Shown: positions 43,513 to 53,494, counted from the first letter of the stretch. The stretch is 64,000 bases of DNA from Planctomycetaceae bacterium (GCA_024742875.1 JANSXP010000029.1:19294-83293); one strand, 5' to 3'. A program made the numbers and translations. The notes: a model not told the origin generated them from the letters alone.

Positions 43513-46500
43513 TTAGTCGAGCAGGTCGCCCAGACCCGCGACAGACAGGCGTTCCATCACGGCGTCCAGCAGGGCTCCGACATCCGTCGTATCCTGCTCA
43601 ACACTGGTGACCACTGGTGATCCCGGCAGTGAGGCGGCTGGATCCACGTCCACGGTATCGGTGCCCGATCGGCCATAAACAACCAGTGCTCCACCAAACG
43701 TGGTGTCGCCGATGACGGCCCCCGTGTCATCGCCCGCTCCGGCGTCGATCACAGTGGTGCTGTCAAAATTCGTATCGTAGAAGGCAAACAGATCGTTGCC
43801 GCCCCGCGTGAGAACGGTCGTCACACCACCCACATTCACGTTGTTGGTGTAGACTGCGTCCGTCCCATTGAGCGAGCTGATGTACAAATTGCCGACCAGT
43901 GACGTGTCCTTCACGGCAAACGTATTGTTGCCGCTGCTGGACAGCAGCGTTGCGCTGCCGCCGATGGACACGTCATCCATGACCACAAAGTCGTTGCCGG
44001 TCACAGTGCTCACCAGCACGCTGCCGCCGATCGTGACATCGTGCACGGCGATGGCGTCATCACCAATACTGAAGTACGTCAACAGGCTGCCGGGGATTTC
44101 AGACCAGGAATCAATCACCCAGTATTCCTGACCGTTGATTGTGGTGTCTCCCATCCCGGCGACCGTCACATAGCCATCACCATTGGTGTAGACACGCACG
44201 CCGTTGCCGGTGGTGTCGCCGGTGAGGATCAGGGTCGGGCCGGCGATCTGGGCGCGAACATTGCCCTGACCGGGATACTCGGTCAGCGGCGGCATCACGC
44301 CGTCTTCCTGATTGCCGAAGTCCACTCGCGTCATACTGCCATCGGTGACAGTCACCGTGGAGAATTCCGCTGGCTGTGCTTCGGTCAGCTGCGTCAGATT
44401 GGTGTAGTAAGACGCGTTCAGGTCGGCGATGTGCGTGCCCGACAGATCGTCCCGCGGGCTGCCGTTCCAGCGGAACAGCGAACCTTCCGGCGTGATGTAG
44501 TACCACTCGCCGGAACCCCACAGCCAGCGTTCGTTCAGACCGCCCCAGTTGAGGAAGTCATTCAGCGACGCGTTGAGGTTAAACTGCTGATCCAGCGTGT
44601 AGGCCAGAGCCTCAACCGCGTCTGTCGGTGACGTTTGTGTCCAGCCTTCCTGAGCCACCTCCCGCAGGGTGTAGGTGCCCGTCTCTACGGTGAATTTGTA
44701 GACGCCCGTTTCGGTAGCCGGATCGATGCTGCCGTCTTCGTTCAGGTCCAGATCACCGGTCACCTGAGAATCGACGACCGTGCCATCGGGCCCAATCAGT
44801 TCGATCGTCCAGCCGCTCAGCCAGGCTTCACCTTCGGTATGAACGCCGTCGCCGTTCAGATCGTTGAACTTGCGGCCGTAGATCATGCCCGTGGGGATTT
44901 GGGTTTCGTCAACGTCCGTCACCGTGATGGCCACATCCTGTGAGGTTGAACCGTCGAAGTTGTCCAGGACAGTCACGGTAAAGTTGTAGATGTTGTCCGC
45001 TCCGTCGTCGCCCGGCATTTCGTAGTCTGGAGCAGCGTTGAAGGTCACGACGCCGTTGCCGTCCACAGAGAACAGACCGGCATCAATGCCGGACAGTCCA
45101 AACGTCAGCGGATCATTGTCCGGGTCGGTGGCGACGACGGTGATCGCGGCCGTCTGATTTTCCGGAACGCTGGCGGCGTTGTCCGACGTAATCAGCGGAT
45201 CTTCATTGGTGTCGCGAACATCGGTGACCGTAATGGCGATGTCCTGCACGGCACTGCCGTCAAAGCCATCAGTGACTGTCACCATGATGTCGTAGATATT
45301 GTCGTCACCGGTATCACCGGGAGCTTCAAAATCGGGGGCACTGAGGAAGGTCACCACGCCGCTGGCCGAGTCGATGTCGAACAGCGCGGCGTCGGCGCCG
45401 CCCGTGATGGCATAGGTCAGTGTGTCGCCGTCACCATCTGTCGCATCCACGTCGATGGCTGCCGTCTGATTTTCCGGCACACTGGCGGCCGCAGGGCTGA
45501 TGATGACCGGATTCACGTTGGTATCGCGAACATCCGTGACCGTGATGGCGACGTCCTGCATGTCGGAGCCGCCCGCTCCATCACTCACTGTGACAGTCAG
45601 GTTATAAACGTTGTCGCCACCGTCGTCGCCCGGCATTTCAAAGTCGGGAGCGTTGTTGAATGTCACCACGCCGCTGTCGGCGTTAATTCCGAACAGCGCG
45701 GCATCCGGGCCACCCGTGATGGCGTATGACAGCATCTGCTCCGCATCCACATCAGACGCGTCCACATCGATGCCGAAAGTCTGATTCTCCTGCACGCTGG
45801 AGGATGCACTGGAGTTGATTACCGGATCGGTATTCTCAAAGACATCCGCCACCGTGATGGCGATGCTCTGCGTGGCCGAACCCATGTTGCCATCGGTCAC
45901 TTCCACGTCAAAGTTGTAGACGTTGTCGCCACCGACATCGCCTGGCATTTCAAAATCAGGAGCCGTGTTGAACGTTACCACGCCCGTGCTGGAATCAATG
46001 CCAAACAGCGCCGCATCCGCACCACCCGTGATGGCGTAAGTCAGCGTGTCGTTGTCAGCATCCGAAGCATCCACGTCGATCGCTGAATTCTGATTCTCCG
46101 CCACCGTCATGGTGTCTGGTGAATCGATGGTCGGATCGTTATTGGGAGCCGGCGTGCTGAGCACCAGCGATGTGGACATGAAATCGAATTCCGCCGCCTC
46201 GCCGAAAACGTTGCCTGTCGCGTTGGCCGAGAAATTGACGTTCGTGCTGCCGCTGAAACCGGGGTTCACGGTGAACGTGGCAATGTACAGTTGTAGCGGT
46301 GCGGTCGAGGCCGTGTTTGGGAAGCCGTCGTTATCGGGATTCAAAAAGTCCGGCTGATCCGTATAGGCTGAGACAAGGACAGTATCCGTCGACGCATCGT
46401 TATCATCGCCTGTCACTGACTGATCGGCTTCCGGCCGGGTCGCTGTCGGAGCGACGGTCAGCTCGGAGCCGAAAATGGTGTTCAATGGCGTCTCGACAAA

Positions 46501-46785
46501 CGTCAATGCTGTGCTGTCAAAGTGCAGATTGCCGCTGAACAGGTTGGACTTCAGAGCGGCCGGATCACCCGCGTCATCCAGTGTGGTGTAGAACACAGGA
46601 ATCTGAATTGTCTCTCCCGGATTAACGGTACGGGCCGTGGCGTCGGAGGCCAGCATCTGGGAGGCCAGCAGTGTGCGGTGCTCCAGAACTTCCGCGGACA
46701 GACCACGCGGTGACTGCAGATTTCGGGCGATTCTGCGGGAATTTGGGGCGTTTGACGAGAAAAGGGATTTCAGAAAGCGAGTCAT
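43513..46785 (-). CDS. Large cell-surface protein with cadherin-like repeats and LExRTLL motif
   Basis: A 1090-residue protein. The N-terminus carries LSAEVLEHRTLLAS, the planctomycete surface-protein motif, then a beta-rich cohesin-like domain (about 40-190). Four tandem cadherin-type repeats of about 100 residues follow (ENQxxxIDVDASDxDxDTLTYAITGG then APDFEMPGD). After them come an SdrD B-like module (YGRKFNDLNGDGVHTEGEAWLSGW) and a beta-helix-like region rich in GGS/TV strands (GNDFVVMDDVSIGGSATLL). Calcium binding by the DxDxD repeats is likely. The start at 46785 has GGAACA upstream; ATGs at 46806 and 46866 are less likely. It is divergent from the BatA gene. Confidence 0.82.
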   Translation of the reverse strand: MTRFLKSLFSSNAPNSRRIARNLQSPRGLSAEVLEHRTLLASQMLASDATARTVNPGETIQIPVFYTTLDDAGDPAALKSNLFSGNLHFDSTALTFVETPLNTIFGSELTVAPTATRPEADQSVTGDDNDASTDTVLVSAYTDQPDFLNPDNDGFPNTASTAPLQLYIATFTVNPGFSGSTNVNFSANATGNVFGEAAEFDFMSTSLVLSTPAPNNDPTIDSPDTMTVAENQNSAIDVDASDADNDTLTYAITGGADAALFGIDSSTGVVTFNTAPDFEMPGDVGGDNVYNFDVEVTDGNMGSATQSIAITVADVFENTDPVINSSASSSVQENQTFGIDVDASDVDAEQMLSYAITGGPDAALFGINADSGVVTFNNAPDFEMPGDDGGDNVYNLTVTVSDGAGGSDMQDVAITVTDVRDTNVNPVIISPAAASVPENQTAAIDVDATDGDGDTLTYAITGGADAALFDIDSASGVVTFLSAPDFEAPGDTGDDNIYDIMVTVTDGFDGSAVQDIAITVTDVRDTNEDPLITSDNAASVPENQTAAITVVATDPDNDPLTFGLSGIDAGLFSVDGNGVVTFNAAPDYEMPGDDGADNIYNFTVTVLDNFDGSTSQDVAITVTDVDETQIPTGMIYGRKFNDLNGDGVHTEGEAWLSGWTIELIGPDGTVVDSQVTGDLDLNEDGSIDPATETGVYKFTVETGTYTLREVAQEGWTQTSPTDAVEALAYTLDQQFNLNASLNDFLNWGGLNERWLWGSGEWYYITPEGSLFRWNGSPRDDLSGTHIADLNASYYTNLTQLTEAQPAEFSTVTVTDGSMTRVDFGNQEDGVMPPLTEYPGQGNVRAQIAGPTLILTGDTTGNGVRVYTNGDGYVTVAGMGDTTINGQEYWVIDSWSEIPGSLLTYFSIGDDAIAVHDVTIGGSVLVSTVTGNDFVVMDDVSIGGSATLLSSSGNNTFAVKDTSLVGNLYISSLNGTDAVYTNNVNVGGVTTVLTRGGNDLFAFYDTNFDSTTVIDAGAGDDTGAVIGDTTFGGALVVYGRSGTDTVDVDPAASLPGSPVVTSVEQDTTDVGALLDAVMERLSVAGLGDLLD

Positions 46786-47117
46786 TTTCTGTTCCGGGGG
46801 ATCCATGGAAACCGTGTAGAGAATAAGCCGTTTTGCAGCGTAACGTCCTCTCACAGGCAAATGCAACGTAGTTCACCCAGACTGCAAAAAACTCGTATTC
46901 GACACGATCGGCACAACCTGAACACAAGGTGGCCCAGGCCGATGGATGCGGAATTTGCTGGGTTCTGCCCGCATCTGCGGGTGGGCATGGCCGGCAGCGA
47001 CCCCAGCCCCAGGGTGTCTCCCGAGGCACTCTGCGGTGCCTGAGTCGGTACCCGCCACCCTGCCGGCCCGCTAAACTGCCTCGCAGACGTTTCCCCCTCG
47101 TATCTGCTCCCTTCTCC

Positions 47118-49586
47118 ATGACGCTGATTAACGCCTCTTTGCTGGCAGGACTGGCCCTGGCGGCTGTCCCCATCGTGCTGCATCTCATGATGCGGGCGAA
47201 GCCAAAGAAGATTGAGTTTCCCGCGCTCAAGCTGCTGCAGACTCGCCAAACGGCCAATTCCCGCCGTATGCGGGTGCGACATCTGCTGCTGCTGTTGCTG
47301 CGAGCCCTGCTAATCATCACGGCCGTTATTGTGCTGGCCCGCCCCTCGTTGCCGGCCGCTCAGTACGGCCTGCGGTGGTACGAATGGCTGATTCTGCTGT
47401 GCGTGGCGGCGGGGGCCTTCGGCCTGTATCGCTGGCGATCCCGGCAGGCCGAGCAGCAGGAGCGCGCCGCCCATGTGCTGCGTGAACGTCGTGATCGACT
47501 GCGATCTTTTGCAGCCGTCGGTGGTGTGCTGGCTGCGGCCGTGCTGGTTGGCCTGCCCTGGGGCTACCGGGTTTACGGAGAAGTGACGGCTCCCCGCAGC
47601 CCCCTGTCCCCCGATGTGCCGGTGGCAGCCGTCTTTGCCTTCGACACCAGTCTAAGCATGACCTACAAGCACGAAGGCAGCACACGTCTGGAAGTCGCCA
47701 GCGAAATGGGCAAGACGCATTTGTCGGCGCTGCCTGGAGGAAGCCTGGTGGCCGTCGCCACCTCAAAGCCGGATTCGGAGCCCCTGTTCCAGGCGGACCT
47801 GGCGGGAGTGCGTTCCCGGATCGATGACCTGCGGACCACGTCCACTCCCGTGACGATGAACCGCATCATTCGCGGCGCCATCGACGCACAGGTGGAAGAT
47901 CGTCAGCAGCGCATGGAAGAAACGGGCACGACAGACCAGTTCATTCGTGAGATCTATGTCTTCTCGGATATGTCCATCGCGGCCTGGGACGAAACAGACG
48001 AGTCAGATTTAAAGAACCTGCTCACCTCCCATGACTGGCTGCGGATCTATCTGATCGATGTGAGTGTGGACAATCCCAACAACACGTCGCTGTCGGCTCT
48101 GACACTCGATCGGGAGGCCATCGTGGGCGGACAGGACGTACAGATCTCCACCACGGTGTCGGCCACACCGGCGGCCCCCACCACGGCCACGCTGGAAATC
48201 TTTATGGTCAGTGATGACGGTGACGCGGTCGCTGGAGGCAGTGTCCGCGGCACTCCGCGACAGACAGTCCAGTTTCAGGGCAGCCCGCCCGTCAAGACGT
48301 TTTCCATTATCGGCGATGCCAGCCAGCCGTTTCAGCGCGGCTATGTGAGGCTGGCGTCGCCTGACCCCATGCCGTTTGATGACACGCTGTACTTCACGTT
48401 TGGTGTCACCCCCGTGCCCCGCATTCTGCTGGTTGGAGATGGCGATCTGGATACGTGGTTTGTCAAAAACGCTCTGCAGCCGGAACTGGCCGAACGCCGA
48501 GGCACGGTGTGGTACCGCTGCAAAACAATCACCGGCGGAGCGTTCGCTCAGGAGACTCTCGCTCAATATGACGTCATCTGCCTGCACAACTGGACGCGGC
48601 CTGACCCCGATGTGTGGGTGGAACTGAACAACTACGTCAGCAATGGCGGCTCGCTGTTCCTCAGCACCGGCGGCGCCGAACAGCTGTCCGCCGCGCATTG
48701 GGGAACTCCGGAGGCGGAGGCTCTGCTGCCCGGTGTGCCACTGGTGCCTGTGCCGTTTCGCCAGGAGCCCGGTCGGCAGCTGAATCTCACGGCCGACAGC
48801 CACCCGGTCTGCAGGGCATTTGCTGACGATCCGGAAGCTCTCACCGCACTGTCGCAGGCCCTGTTTGATAAATGCTGGACGTTTGATGTGGCCGCGGACA
48901 CGCGGGTCCTGATGAGCTACAACGATCGCTTTCGTCGTCCGGCTTTGCTGGAACGCAGCGTCGGCTCCGGACGCGTGCTGATGTTTTCTTCAGCGATGGA
49001 CAACAACGGCCCCACCTCCCGACTGTGGAATGAATCGTTCATCAACAACTGGGTGTTCCTGATGTTTCTTGATCAGACCATGCAGTACCTGACGGGAGTG
49101 TCCGAGATCAAACGCAACTTCACCGTGGGCGACCCGATCGAATTGAGCGTACCAGCCGGGAAACGTTTCAGTAATTATCTGCTGAAGCGTCCGGGCCTGC
49201 GTCAGACGCCGGGCAGGTTTGGCATCGACGAACAGTCCATCCTGCTGACCGACATCGACCAGGCCGGACACTACGAACTGCGTTCGGCCGACGAGGACGT
49301 GGCCTTCACGATGGAATTTGCCGCCAACGAAATCGATGGCGAAAGTGAGTTGCTGGTCATCACCGACGAGGAACTGAAAGCGGTGCTGGGCGAAGAGCGT
49401 TTCTCGCGCGTTGAAGATCCGGAGCAGCTCGACCGCGCGGTCAATCTGGGACGCATCGGCATCGAAGTGTTCCCCGTGCTGATGGGGCTGCTGATCATCC
49501 TGTTCTGCCTGGAACACCTGATGGCCAATTACTTTTACGACGATGAGCCTGAACCGGAATCCGGCCGTTCATTGGCCACTCCGTAA
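47118..49586 (+). CDS. BatA-domain/von Willebrand A-like membrane protein
   Basis: An 822-residue protein. It opens with the BatA signature LINASLLAGLALAAVPIVLHLMMRAKPKKIEFPAL. Further membrane segments follow at about 57-75, 88-105 and 135-155, then a vWA-like domain (AVFAFDTSLSMTYKHEGSTRLE, with a DxSxS-type site). A glutamine-amidotransferase-like central domain follows (LLVGDGDLDTWFVKNAL...GGSLFLSTGGAEQL), and a C-terminal membrane segment (IEVFPVLMGLLIILFCLEHLMANYF). The frame is open to 46929 but the family begins at 47118. Such proteins sit in aerotolerance-type operons; here no MoxR ATPase is adjacent. Confidence 0.82.
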   Translation: MTLINASLLAGLALAAVPIVLHLMMRAKPKKIEFPALKLLQTRQTANSRRMRVRHLLLLLLRALLIITAVIVLARPSLPAAQYGLRWYEWLILLCVAAGAFGLYRWRSRQAEQQERAAHVLRERRDRLRSFAAVGGVLAAAVLVGLPWGYRVYGEVTAPRSPLSPDVPVAAVFAFDTSLSMTYKHEGSTRLEVASEMGKTHLSALPGGSLVAVATSKPDSEPLFQADLAGVRSRIDDLRTTSTPVTMNRIIRGAIDAQVEDRQQRMEETGTTDQFIREIYVFSDMSIAAWDETDESDLKNLLTSHDWLRIYLIDVSVDNPNNTSLSALTLDREAIVGGQDVQISTTVSATPAAPTTATLEIFMVSDDGDAVAGGSVRGTPRQTVQFQGSPPVKTFSIIGDASQPFQRGYVRLASPDPMPFDDTLYFTFGVTPVPRILLVGDGDLDTWFVKNALQPELAERRGTVWYRCKTITGGAFAQETLAQYDVICLHNWTRPDPDVWVELNNYVSNGGSLFLSTGGAEQLSAAHWGTPEAEALLPGVPLVPVPFRQEPGRQLNLTADSHPVCRAFADDPEALTALSQALFDKCWTFDVAADTRVLMSYNDRFRRPALLERSVGSGRVLMFSSAMDNNGPTSRLWNESFINNWVFLMFLDQTMQYLTGVSEIKRNFTVGDPIELSVPAGKRFSNYLLKRPGLRQTPGRFGIDEQSILLTDIDQAGHYELRSADEDVAFTMEFAANEIDGESELLVITDEELKAVLGEERFSRVEDPEQLDRAVNLGRIGIEVFPVLMGLLIILFCLEHLMANYFYDDEPEPESGRSLATP

Positions 49587-49625
49587 CGCTCACGACACGT
49601 TGGTGACCGCCAGCCGGTGGCCTCC

Positions 49626-50540
49626 CTACTGTGGTGAGGGCGGGGTCGCAGGCACAACAGACGAAGCCTGGCCTGATCCCGATTCGGCGGTCTCAGTCTG
49701 TGGAACAACGGCAGCGTTCGCAGCGGACCCGACACTGCCGCCGCCCACTCCCGGATTGCCGGCTGGCTGAAACACGGCTCCACCGGGACGAAATCCCATC
49801 AGCGAATAGTCAAACCACCGCGTGTTGCCCGCGTCGCGTCGGAGTTGCTCAATCAACAGCGGCATGCCGTCGGTCGCACGGCGACGCAATCCCGCCTGCG
49901 TGTCTCCGTGAGACAGCAAAATGATGACCAGCGGCTTCGGTTCGGCAAACGCCTTGCTGGCGGCAAACGCCCGCGAGACGAATTCCTCCACAGACGCAAA
50001 ACCGACCGTGCGCTGGCGTTCGCCGTCAGAAAACTGCGCCTGTCCGTTGTCCTGCAGATGCAGTTCCCAGATAGAAACGTGCTTTTCCATTTCGTCATAC
50101 CGCAGCATAAAACGAAACAGCTCTTGACCGCGCGAGGGCATCAGTTTGCGCAACTGCTGGGCCGCATTTTGCAGTTCAGCCGCGTCTTTGCCCTGCCCGC
50201 CTGTCTTCAGTTTCAACACCTGCTCCATCACAGCGCCTGGCAGATTCAGGGCCTGGGCCAGCGCGCTGCCGGCCTGCTGATGCTGTTTCAATATACTTTT
50301 GTAGTTCTCTGAGTATCGCTCACGCGTCGCCGACAGCTGCCCCGTCTGACTGGCATACTGCGCTTCCAGTTCGTCGCGGCGCTGATTGAACTGCTCAGTC
50401 AGTTGAGTTTTCTGATCGTCAAACTGCTGCTGTGCCGTTTTGGCCGTCTGCCGCACTTCCATGTACTGGGCAAAGATCACAATCAACAACAGGTCGAGCA
50501 GAGGTGTCAGCTGAAACGTCAGACGCCGGCGAGCCATCAT
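49626..50540 (-). CDS. ExbD/TolR-like protein with long coiled coil and C-terminal tail
   Basis: A 304-residue protein. The N-terminal LTPLLDLLLIVIFAQYMEV is the ExbD/TolR membrane segment with its Asp. A coiled coil of about 60 residues follows (FDDQKTQLTEQFNQRRDELEAQYASQTGQL), then a globular part ending LVIILLSHGDTQAGLRRRATDGM that could be OmpA/MotB-like. A Gly/Ser/Pro-rich tail (VFQPAGNPGVGGGSVGSAANAAV) ends the protein. The start overlaps the stop of the ExbB/MotA-like gene (ATGA, 50537-50540). It is longer than ordinary ExbD (about 140). Probable stator partner using proton motive force. Confidence 0.7.
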   Translation of the reverse strand: MMARRRLTFQLTPLLDLLLIVIFAQYMEVRQTAKTAQQQFDDQKTQLTEQFNQRRDELEAQYASQTGQLSATRERYSENYKSILKQHQQAGSALAQALNLPGAVMEQVLKLKTGGQGKDAAELQNAAQQLRKLMPSRGQELFRFMLRYDEMEKHVSIWELHLQDNGQAQFSDGERQRTVGFASVEEFVSRAFAASKAFAEPKPLVIILLSHGDTQAGLRRRATDGMPLLIEQLRRDAGNTRWFDYSLMGFRPGGAVFQPAGNPGVGGGSVGSAANAAVVPQTETAESGSGQASSVVPATPPSPQ

Positions 50541-51316
50541 GACAGCCGCTCCCGACGAGCGCTCACCGGTGTCGTCTCCACCAGTGCATCGCGGTTGACG
50601 TCGCGGTTGGCGCCGCGGTTTGCGCCGCCGTCCTCGCGTTCCGTGCTGGCAATCACGGTCATCGCCAGTTCGCGTTTGGCTTTGGCCACCATATCACGCA
50701 CGTGGGAGCGACATTGAGTCAGTCGCTCAAAGCGGGTCTCCAGCAGACTGTTGATGAACATCAGCACAATGGCGGCCGCCAGTCCGCAGAAGGTCGACCA
50801 GATGGCATCGCCAAATCGCGCCACGATACTGCTCATCGTTGCCGCCGCATCTGCGGCCGCTTCCGGTGACTGCATGGCTGAGCCAATGGCCAGAATCGTG
50901 CCCAGCACGCCAGCCAGCGGATAGGCTTCAATCATCGTGCGCGCCACGTTCCCGGCCGTTTCAAACGACAGCGAATTCAGATAGCTGCGGCGCTCATCCA
51001 GTATGTGCATGCGGTTCAGGCACTCGGCCCGATCGGCCACGCGGGAGGGATCATTCACCACATCGGTGATGTCTTCCACGAAGGCATCAATCTGACTGGT
51101 GAGTGGCGCACTGCGTCCCAGCACACTGCGATGCTTCAGCCCGCGGGTGAAGTCATCCAGACAGCCGGCAATCACAGACAGGTCACGTCGATACCAGATG
51201 CTCAGCACAAAGAAGATAAACAGGTGAAACAGCGCGGCACCGACAATCACCGTGCCCGTCAGACTCGACAGATACTTCAGCCAGGGCCCCAGTGATTCCG
51301 CGTCAATTCCAGGCAT
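50537..51316 (-). CDS. MotA/TolQ/ExbB proton-channel family protein
   Basis: A 259-residue protein. Membrane segments lie at about 18-40 (GTVIVGAALFHLFIFFVLSIW), 130-150 (YPLAGVLGTILAIGSAM) and 172-195 (AIWSTFCGLAAAIVLMFINSLLE), in the TolQ pattern with the GxxGTxxG and the Thr/Ser-rich channel helix. The Arg/Asn-rich tail is coded by 12-bp repeats (GANRGANRDVNRDA). The ATG at 51316 was preferred to a GTG at 51349. It is coupled by ATGA to the ExbD-like gene, so the two form a stator pair. Confidence 0.8.
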   Translation of the reverse strand: MPGIDAESLGPWLKYLSSLTGTVIVGAALFHLFIFFVLSIWYRRDLSVIAGCLDDFTRGLKHRSVLGRSAPLTSQIDAFVEDITDVVNDPSRVADRAECLNRMHILDERRSYLNSLSFETAGNVARTMIEAYPLAGVLGTILAIGSAMQSPEAAADAAATMSSIVARFGDAIWSTFCGLAAAIVLMFINSLLETRFERLTQCRSHVRDMVAKAKRELAMTVIASTEREDGGANRGANRDVNRDALVETTPVSARRERLS

Positions 51317-51349
51317 AATGTCAGCTCTAAGTTCGACTGTGTCAGCCAC

Positions 51350-51906
51350 AGCCGCAAAACAGAAAATGGCACCGCTGACTTAAGATACGTCTGTTGCGGA
51401 AATACCGGCCAGATCAGAACGCACAATTCAGCCCAACGGATCAAAATCGCTTTGGGCGGAGTGGTCGGCCTGCGGGAACTCTGGAAAAACGCAGCGTTTT
51501 GCCCCGCAGCAGGGAGGCCGTCCGTTGCCCCTGCGCTAAGGATCGCCCTGTGCAGAGCCTGCCACTGCTGCCCTTCTTTCGGCCATTTCTGCCGCTGCGT
51601 TCGCCCGTTCTTCCGCAGCAATCGTTACGACCGTCAAAGTCGAACGTGGCACAAGCCGTCCTGTCGGAACAAACCGGCATATCTTGCGGGGGGAGCGGAC
51701 AACGATCGGCAATTCTCGCAGAATCTCGTCGCGTCCAGCCGAACTAGTCTTCTAGACTCAAACGCAACGGACGGATGGCGTCCGATGGACCGCAGCGTTT
51801 AGAGAATGTCTGGCACGGCTTGCCCTTGCCATCTGTGACTGTAACGGATGGCATGAAGGGGATGGGCGGCGATCATTCAAGAAGAAAGATTGACCGAGGT
51901 TTTGAG
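51350..51906. other. 557-base spacer between divergent genes
   Basis: It contains only short open frames without family resemblance. Promoters for the leftward stator pair and for csrA are expected here. No clear RNA gene or operator was found. Confidence 0.6.
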
Positions 51907-52095
51907 ATGCTCGTACTTAGTCGAAAAAAAGATGAGAAGATTGTAATTGGCGACTCCATCACGTTGATGGTTATCGAAATCCGCGGCGACAAAGTTCGCC
52001 TGGGTATCGATGCTCCCCGGGACGTTACCGTCCACCGTGAGGAAATCTATGACGCCATCAAACGAGAGTCTTCAGAACAGCCCCGGGTAGACTAA
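51907..52095 (+). CDS. csrA: Carbon storage regulator CsrA
   Basis: A 62-residue protein with the complete CsrA fold: MLVLSRKKDEKIVIGDSITLMVIEIRGDKVRLGIDAPRDVTVHREEI. The RNA-binding Arg of the N-terminal LSRK and the Arg in the VHREEI strand (Arg44 equivalent) are present. It binds GGA motifs in mRNA leaders as a dimer and blocks or activates translation. GAGG lies upstream. It is a single-gene unit with a strong terminator 34 bases downstream and no flagellar or FliW neighbour in view. Confidence 0.95.
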   Translation: MLVLSRKKDEKIVIGDSITLMVIEIRGDKVRLGIDAPRDVTVHREEIYDAIKRESSEQPRVD

Positions 52096-52128
52096 CACTG
52101 CCATCCGTTAGCTGTGCCGACAGACATT

Positions 52129-52185
52129 AAGTCGCCTTTCATCACGTCACCGCCCCGGCTGTGCTTTGATGAAAGGCGACTTTTT
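52129..52185 (+). terminator. csrA terminator
   Basis: A perfect 16-bp stem (AAGTCGCCTTTCATCA / TGATGAAAGGCGACTT) with a 22-base loop and TTTTT. It lies between csrA and the convergent epmB. Confidence 0.9.
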
Positions 52186-52218
52186 ATGCGCCCTGCCGGA
52201 TCAGTCACATCGCGGGAA

Positions 52219-53388
52219 TCACCGGGCCAGTTTTTCCACGGGCGTCTTGCTGTGGGCACCGGCCACCTCTTTCACCAGTTTGGGCACCGCATAGCCTGGC
52301 AGCCGCTCCGCCATGGCGTCGACCAGTTGCAGACCGAGGTCCGAGTCGGTTTCAAAATGCGCCGCGCCCGTCACACGGTCCAGTTGATGCAGGTAGTAGG
52401 GCATCACACCGATGTTGATCAGATTCTCTGACAGCTCCACCTGGGCATCGACCGTATCGTTGATGCCGGCGAGCAACACTGCCTGATTGAGCGTGACCAC
52501 GCCGGACCTCACCAGCCGCTGCAGTGCTTCACGACAGTCCGCCTGAATCTCCTGACCGTGATTGGCGTGCACCACCATGATGGGTTGCACACGCAGTGAC
52601 AGCAGACAGGCCAGCAGTTCATCGGTCACCCGCGCGGGCAGGACAATGGGCAGTCGAGTGTGAAAGCGAATCCGCTGCACGTGCGCAATGCCGTCGATGG
52701 CACGGCACAGCTCACCCAGCCGATCATCCGTCAGGGTCAGGGGATCGCCCCCGCTGAGGATCACTTCCGAGATGTCTGTCGACGCGGCGATGTAGTCGAG
52801 CGCCGGCTGCCAGTCCGCCAGACGTTTGGGCTCGGCATGATACGGGTAGTTGCGTCGAAAGCAGTATCGGCAGTGAACCGCACAGGCGCCGGTCGTGATC
52901 AGCAGCACACGTCCCTGATATTTGTGCAGCACGCCTTGCGCCGCGCGGGCCGCCGCATCACCGACAGGGTCGCTGACAAATCCGTCCACCACAGCCTGTT
53001 CCGCGGGATCAGGCAGCACCTGCCGCAACAGCGGATCACACGCGTCGCCGGGCACCATCCGCCGCACAAAACTCTCCGGGACCAGCGTGCCAAAGGCATC
53101 GGCCGCATGGCCCCCATTTTTCTCTGTGGCAGACAGCGCCACCAGTTGCGGGTGGCCTGCCAGCCCCAGCCGCTGCAGCAGAGTGTCCCGAGAGCGAATA
53201 GCGGTCGCCAGTTGCCGCTGCCAGCGTTCGGGCTCGGTCGTTCCGACGCCTGCCAGGGTGCCTGCCGGGTGAGCTGACTCGGGGGCTGCAGATTGCGTGG
53301 CAGGCTGGACGGCAGCCTGGGTTGTGGCCCGGGCGGCAGAATTCACGGCCGCAGTATTTGACGCGGGGGATGTCGGAACAGACGACAT
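52219..53388 (-). CDS. epmB: EF-P beta-lysylation protein EpmB (lysine 2,3-aminomutase family)
   Basis: A 389-residue radical SAM enzyme. The iron-sulfur cluster motif is C169-x3-C173-x2-C176 (CAVHCRYCFRRNYPYH). An SAM-binding GGDP lies in ILSGGDPLTLTDDRL and the PLP-lysine region in the C-terminal half. It converts lysine to beta-lysine for modification of elongation factor P. The N-terminal 45 residues are an Ala/Thr/Ser-rich extension not expected in the family, so the true start may be lower (Met at about residue 111 is too far). It is divergent from efp, matching its function. Confidence 0.88.
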   Translation of the reverse strand: MSSVPTSPASNTAAVNSAARATTQAAVQPATQSAAPESAHPAGTLAGVGTTEPERWQRQLATAIRSRDTLLQRLGLAGHPQLVALSATEKNGGHAADAFGTLVPESFVRRMVPGDACDPLLRQVLPDPAEQAVVDGFVSDPVGDAAARAAQGVLHKYQGRVLLITTGACAVHCRYCFRRNYPYHAEPKRLADWQPALDYIAASTDISEVILSGGDPLTLTDDRLGELCRAIDGIAHVQRIRFHTRLPIVLPARVTDELLACLLSLRVQPIMVVHANHGQEIQADCREALQRLVRSGVVTLNQAVLLAGINDTVDAQVELSENLINIGVMPYYLHQLDRVTGAAHFETDSDLGLQLVDAMAERLPGYAVPKLVKEVAGAHSKTPVEKLAR

Positions 53389-53494
53389 CTCGATTCACTC
53401 ACAAAAAAAGTCTGTTATTATCCGCCGACTTAGCAGAGCCGCAGGAGCGCGGCCGTCGTTTGATTCGAACATATCAGAAGTAAAGAAGACCACA

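Noticed and set aside
43513..46866. Possible type I secretion RTX protein
   Set aside because: No GGxGxDxxx nonapeptides; repeats are cadherin-like and the N-terminal motif is the planctomycete LExRxLL type.
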